NCBI GenBank assembly: GCA_028277395.1
Contig: JANQGJ010000060.1
Coordinates: forward strand, 1 to 64,000
DNA from: Bacteroidales bacterium
GTDB lineage: Bacteria > Bacteroidota > Bacteroidia > Bacteroidales > F082
Length of the DNA stretch: 64,000 nucleotides
Reading direction: 5' to 3'
How positions within the stretch are numbered: position 1 is the first letter of the stretch; each line of letters opens with the position of its first letter. A program made the position numbers and the translations under genes. A model generated the notes under the pieces. That model was not told the DNA's origin. It was given only the letters and a program-made list of their open reading frames with translations, and ran no database searches. Of the stretch, positions 63,024 through 64,000 are shown piece after piece.

Positions 63024-64000
63024 TTACCTGTTCATAAGTTCCTCAATTTCCTCAATTTCAATTGGAATAGATTCCATAAGGTCTACCGGATAGTTTTCTG
63101 TGATCAGAATATCATTTTCCAGTCGTATTCCGATGTTCTCTTCAGGAATATATAAACCAGGCTCACAGGTTAATACCATTCCCGGTTTAAATTTATCCTC
63201 TTTACTACCCACATCATGTACATCTAATCCAAGAAAATGAGCAGTTCCATGCATGAAATATTTTTTAAATAATGGATTATCTTTATCCTGGTTTTTTACA
63301 TCTTCAGTTTTAATGAGTCCAAGTTTAATAATCTCCTCTTCCATCATCATATTCACTTCACTATTTACAATATTGATCGTATTGCCTGGGATATATAATT
63401 TCTTTGCCTTTTTTAATACCCTTAATACGGCTGAGTAACACTCTTTTTGTCTTGATGTAAATTTTCCGTTCACTGGAATTGTTCTGCTCATATCAGCAGA
63501 ATAGTTAGCATACTCAGCCCCAAAATCGAAAAGCAGTAGATCACCATCCCTGCATATTTTGTCATTTTCAGTATAGTGAAGTACACAGGTGTTTTTTCCT
63601 GATGCAATTATCGGTTCATATCCATGACCATTTGCTCTGCTCATGAGAAATTCATGAGTGATCTCTGCCTGAACCTCAAACTCATATTTACCGGGTTTTG
63701 CGTACGAAAGCACTCTTTCAAACGCTTTACCGGTAATATTACAGGCCCTTTTCATTAATTTAACTTCGAGGTCTGATTTTACTACTCTTAATTTTGTAAT
63801 TAGTGGTGCCGACCGGTTAAAAGTATGTAAAGGGAAATCCTTTCTTATTTTGTTGCCCAGCCTGTGATTCCTGTCTTTTACATCAGGAAAAAACTTTGGA
63901 TATTCATTTCTGTTGAGATAAACATTGGTGGTCGATATCATGATCTCTTTGAAAATTAAATCGAAGTCGTCAATCCAAAATATGTTTTGGATGCCTGAAA
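63024..64000 (-). CDS. pepP: Xaa-Pro aminopeptidase (M24), 5' end outside the window
   Basis: A metallopeptidase removing N-terminal residues before proline. The frame stays open to the window edge, so the start is outside; the internal ATG at 63941 is not the true start. The creatinase fold has metal ligands in FDFGAEYANYSADMSRTIPVNG, the His in MHGTAHFLGLDVHDVG, and the Glu residues in CEPGLYIPEENIGIRLENDILITE. C-terminal domain is complete; the preceding N-terminal domain is partly cut off. Together with the upstream oligopeptidase it may complete peptide breakdown. Confidence 0.93.
   Translation of the reverse strand, partial: SGIQNIFWIDDFDLIFKEIMISTTNVYLNRNEYPKFFPDVKDRNHRLGNKIRKDFPLHTFNRSAPLITKLRVVKSDLEVKLMKRACNITGKAFERVLSYAKPGKYEFEVQAEITHEFLMSRANGHGYEPIIASGKNTCVLHYTENDKICRDGDLLLFDFGAEYANYSADMSRTIPVNGKFTSRQKECYSAVLRVLKKAKKLYIPGNTINIVNSEVNMMMEEEIIKLGLIKTEDVKNQDKDNPLFKKYFMHGTAHFLGLDVHDVGSKEDKFKPGMVLTCEPGLYIPEENIGIRLENDILITENYPVDLMESIPIEIEEIEELMNR

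Overview
The window is a chromosomal segment from a member of the Bacteroidota, most likely class Bacteroidia and probably a free-living relative of Bacteroidales/Marinilabiliales. The evidence is AT-rich DNA, little Shine-Dalgarno sequence, promoter-like TAnnTTTG boxes, several secreted proteins with type IX secretion (T9SS) sorting tails, PorX, a complete Bat (aerotolerance) operon, DUF4252 proteins, a TonB receptor with a carboxypeptidase-like N-terminal domain, and the ddl/PASTA/RluD neighbourhood. Species cannot be named from sequence alone. I see no insertion sequence, prophage, CRISPR array, tRNA or plasmid function; this is ordinary core chromosome with some surface-protein islands.

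Layout. 1-675: the 3' end of an rRNA operon (23S end, 5S, terminator). 676-1330: non-coding, AT-rich. 1331-6577: two secreted T9SS cargo proteins rich in beta-propellers. 6775-12420: a small-gene block with an outer-membrane hypothetical, a 42-residue lipoprotein, uracil-DNA glycosylase, a FadL-type porin, a small lipoprotein, RdgB and D-Ala-D-Ala ligase. 12597-16676: PASTA protein, T9SS cargo protein and RluD, read as an overlapping operon. 16679-20773: two related secreted serine endopeptidases with PKD domains. 20921-29855: housekeeping genes (HldD, MnmA, Kbl, AcpS, an NAD-dependent reductase, a radical SAM protein, a SAM hydrolase, PhoH, PurC). 30065-32469: a TPR protein and a barrel/SPOR protein. 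32660-34290: a cold-shock protein and a membrane adenylate/guanylate cyclase. 34382-44192: a lipoprotein and the full moxR-DUF58-hyp-batA-batB-batC-batD-batE operon on the minus strand. 44385-47680: porX-tsaE-ald operon. 47837-51882: an HD hydrolase and a large membrane-anchored propeller protein. 51908-54123: an ECF sigma factor cassette with a membrane protein and two DUF4252 proteins. 54414-58109: exbB-exbD-tonB-like genes, then PspC and LiaF-like envelope-stress proteins. 58501-64000: TonB receptor, oligopeptidase B-like lipoprotein, and the start-truncated Xaa-Pro aminopeptidase running off the window.

Functional themes: the window combines protein export to the surface (five T9SS cargo proteins plus the T9SS response regulator PorX), envelope energy and stress functions (Bat, ExbBD/TonB, PspC/LiaF, ECF sigma) and peptide breakdown (two endopeptidases, oligopeptidase B, Xaa-Pro aminopeptidase). 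The most distinctive structural observations are a 71/70-bp tandem duplication that has rewritten the end of the PspC gene, a seven-bladed propeller apparently inserted inside a fibronectin-like domain, a 21-bp perfect hairpin inside the ECF cassette, and an inverted repeat just upstream of the sigma factor. No clearly undescribed multi-gene system was found; the ECF/DUF4252 cassette and the region downstream of the Bat operon are the best leads.
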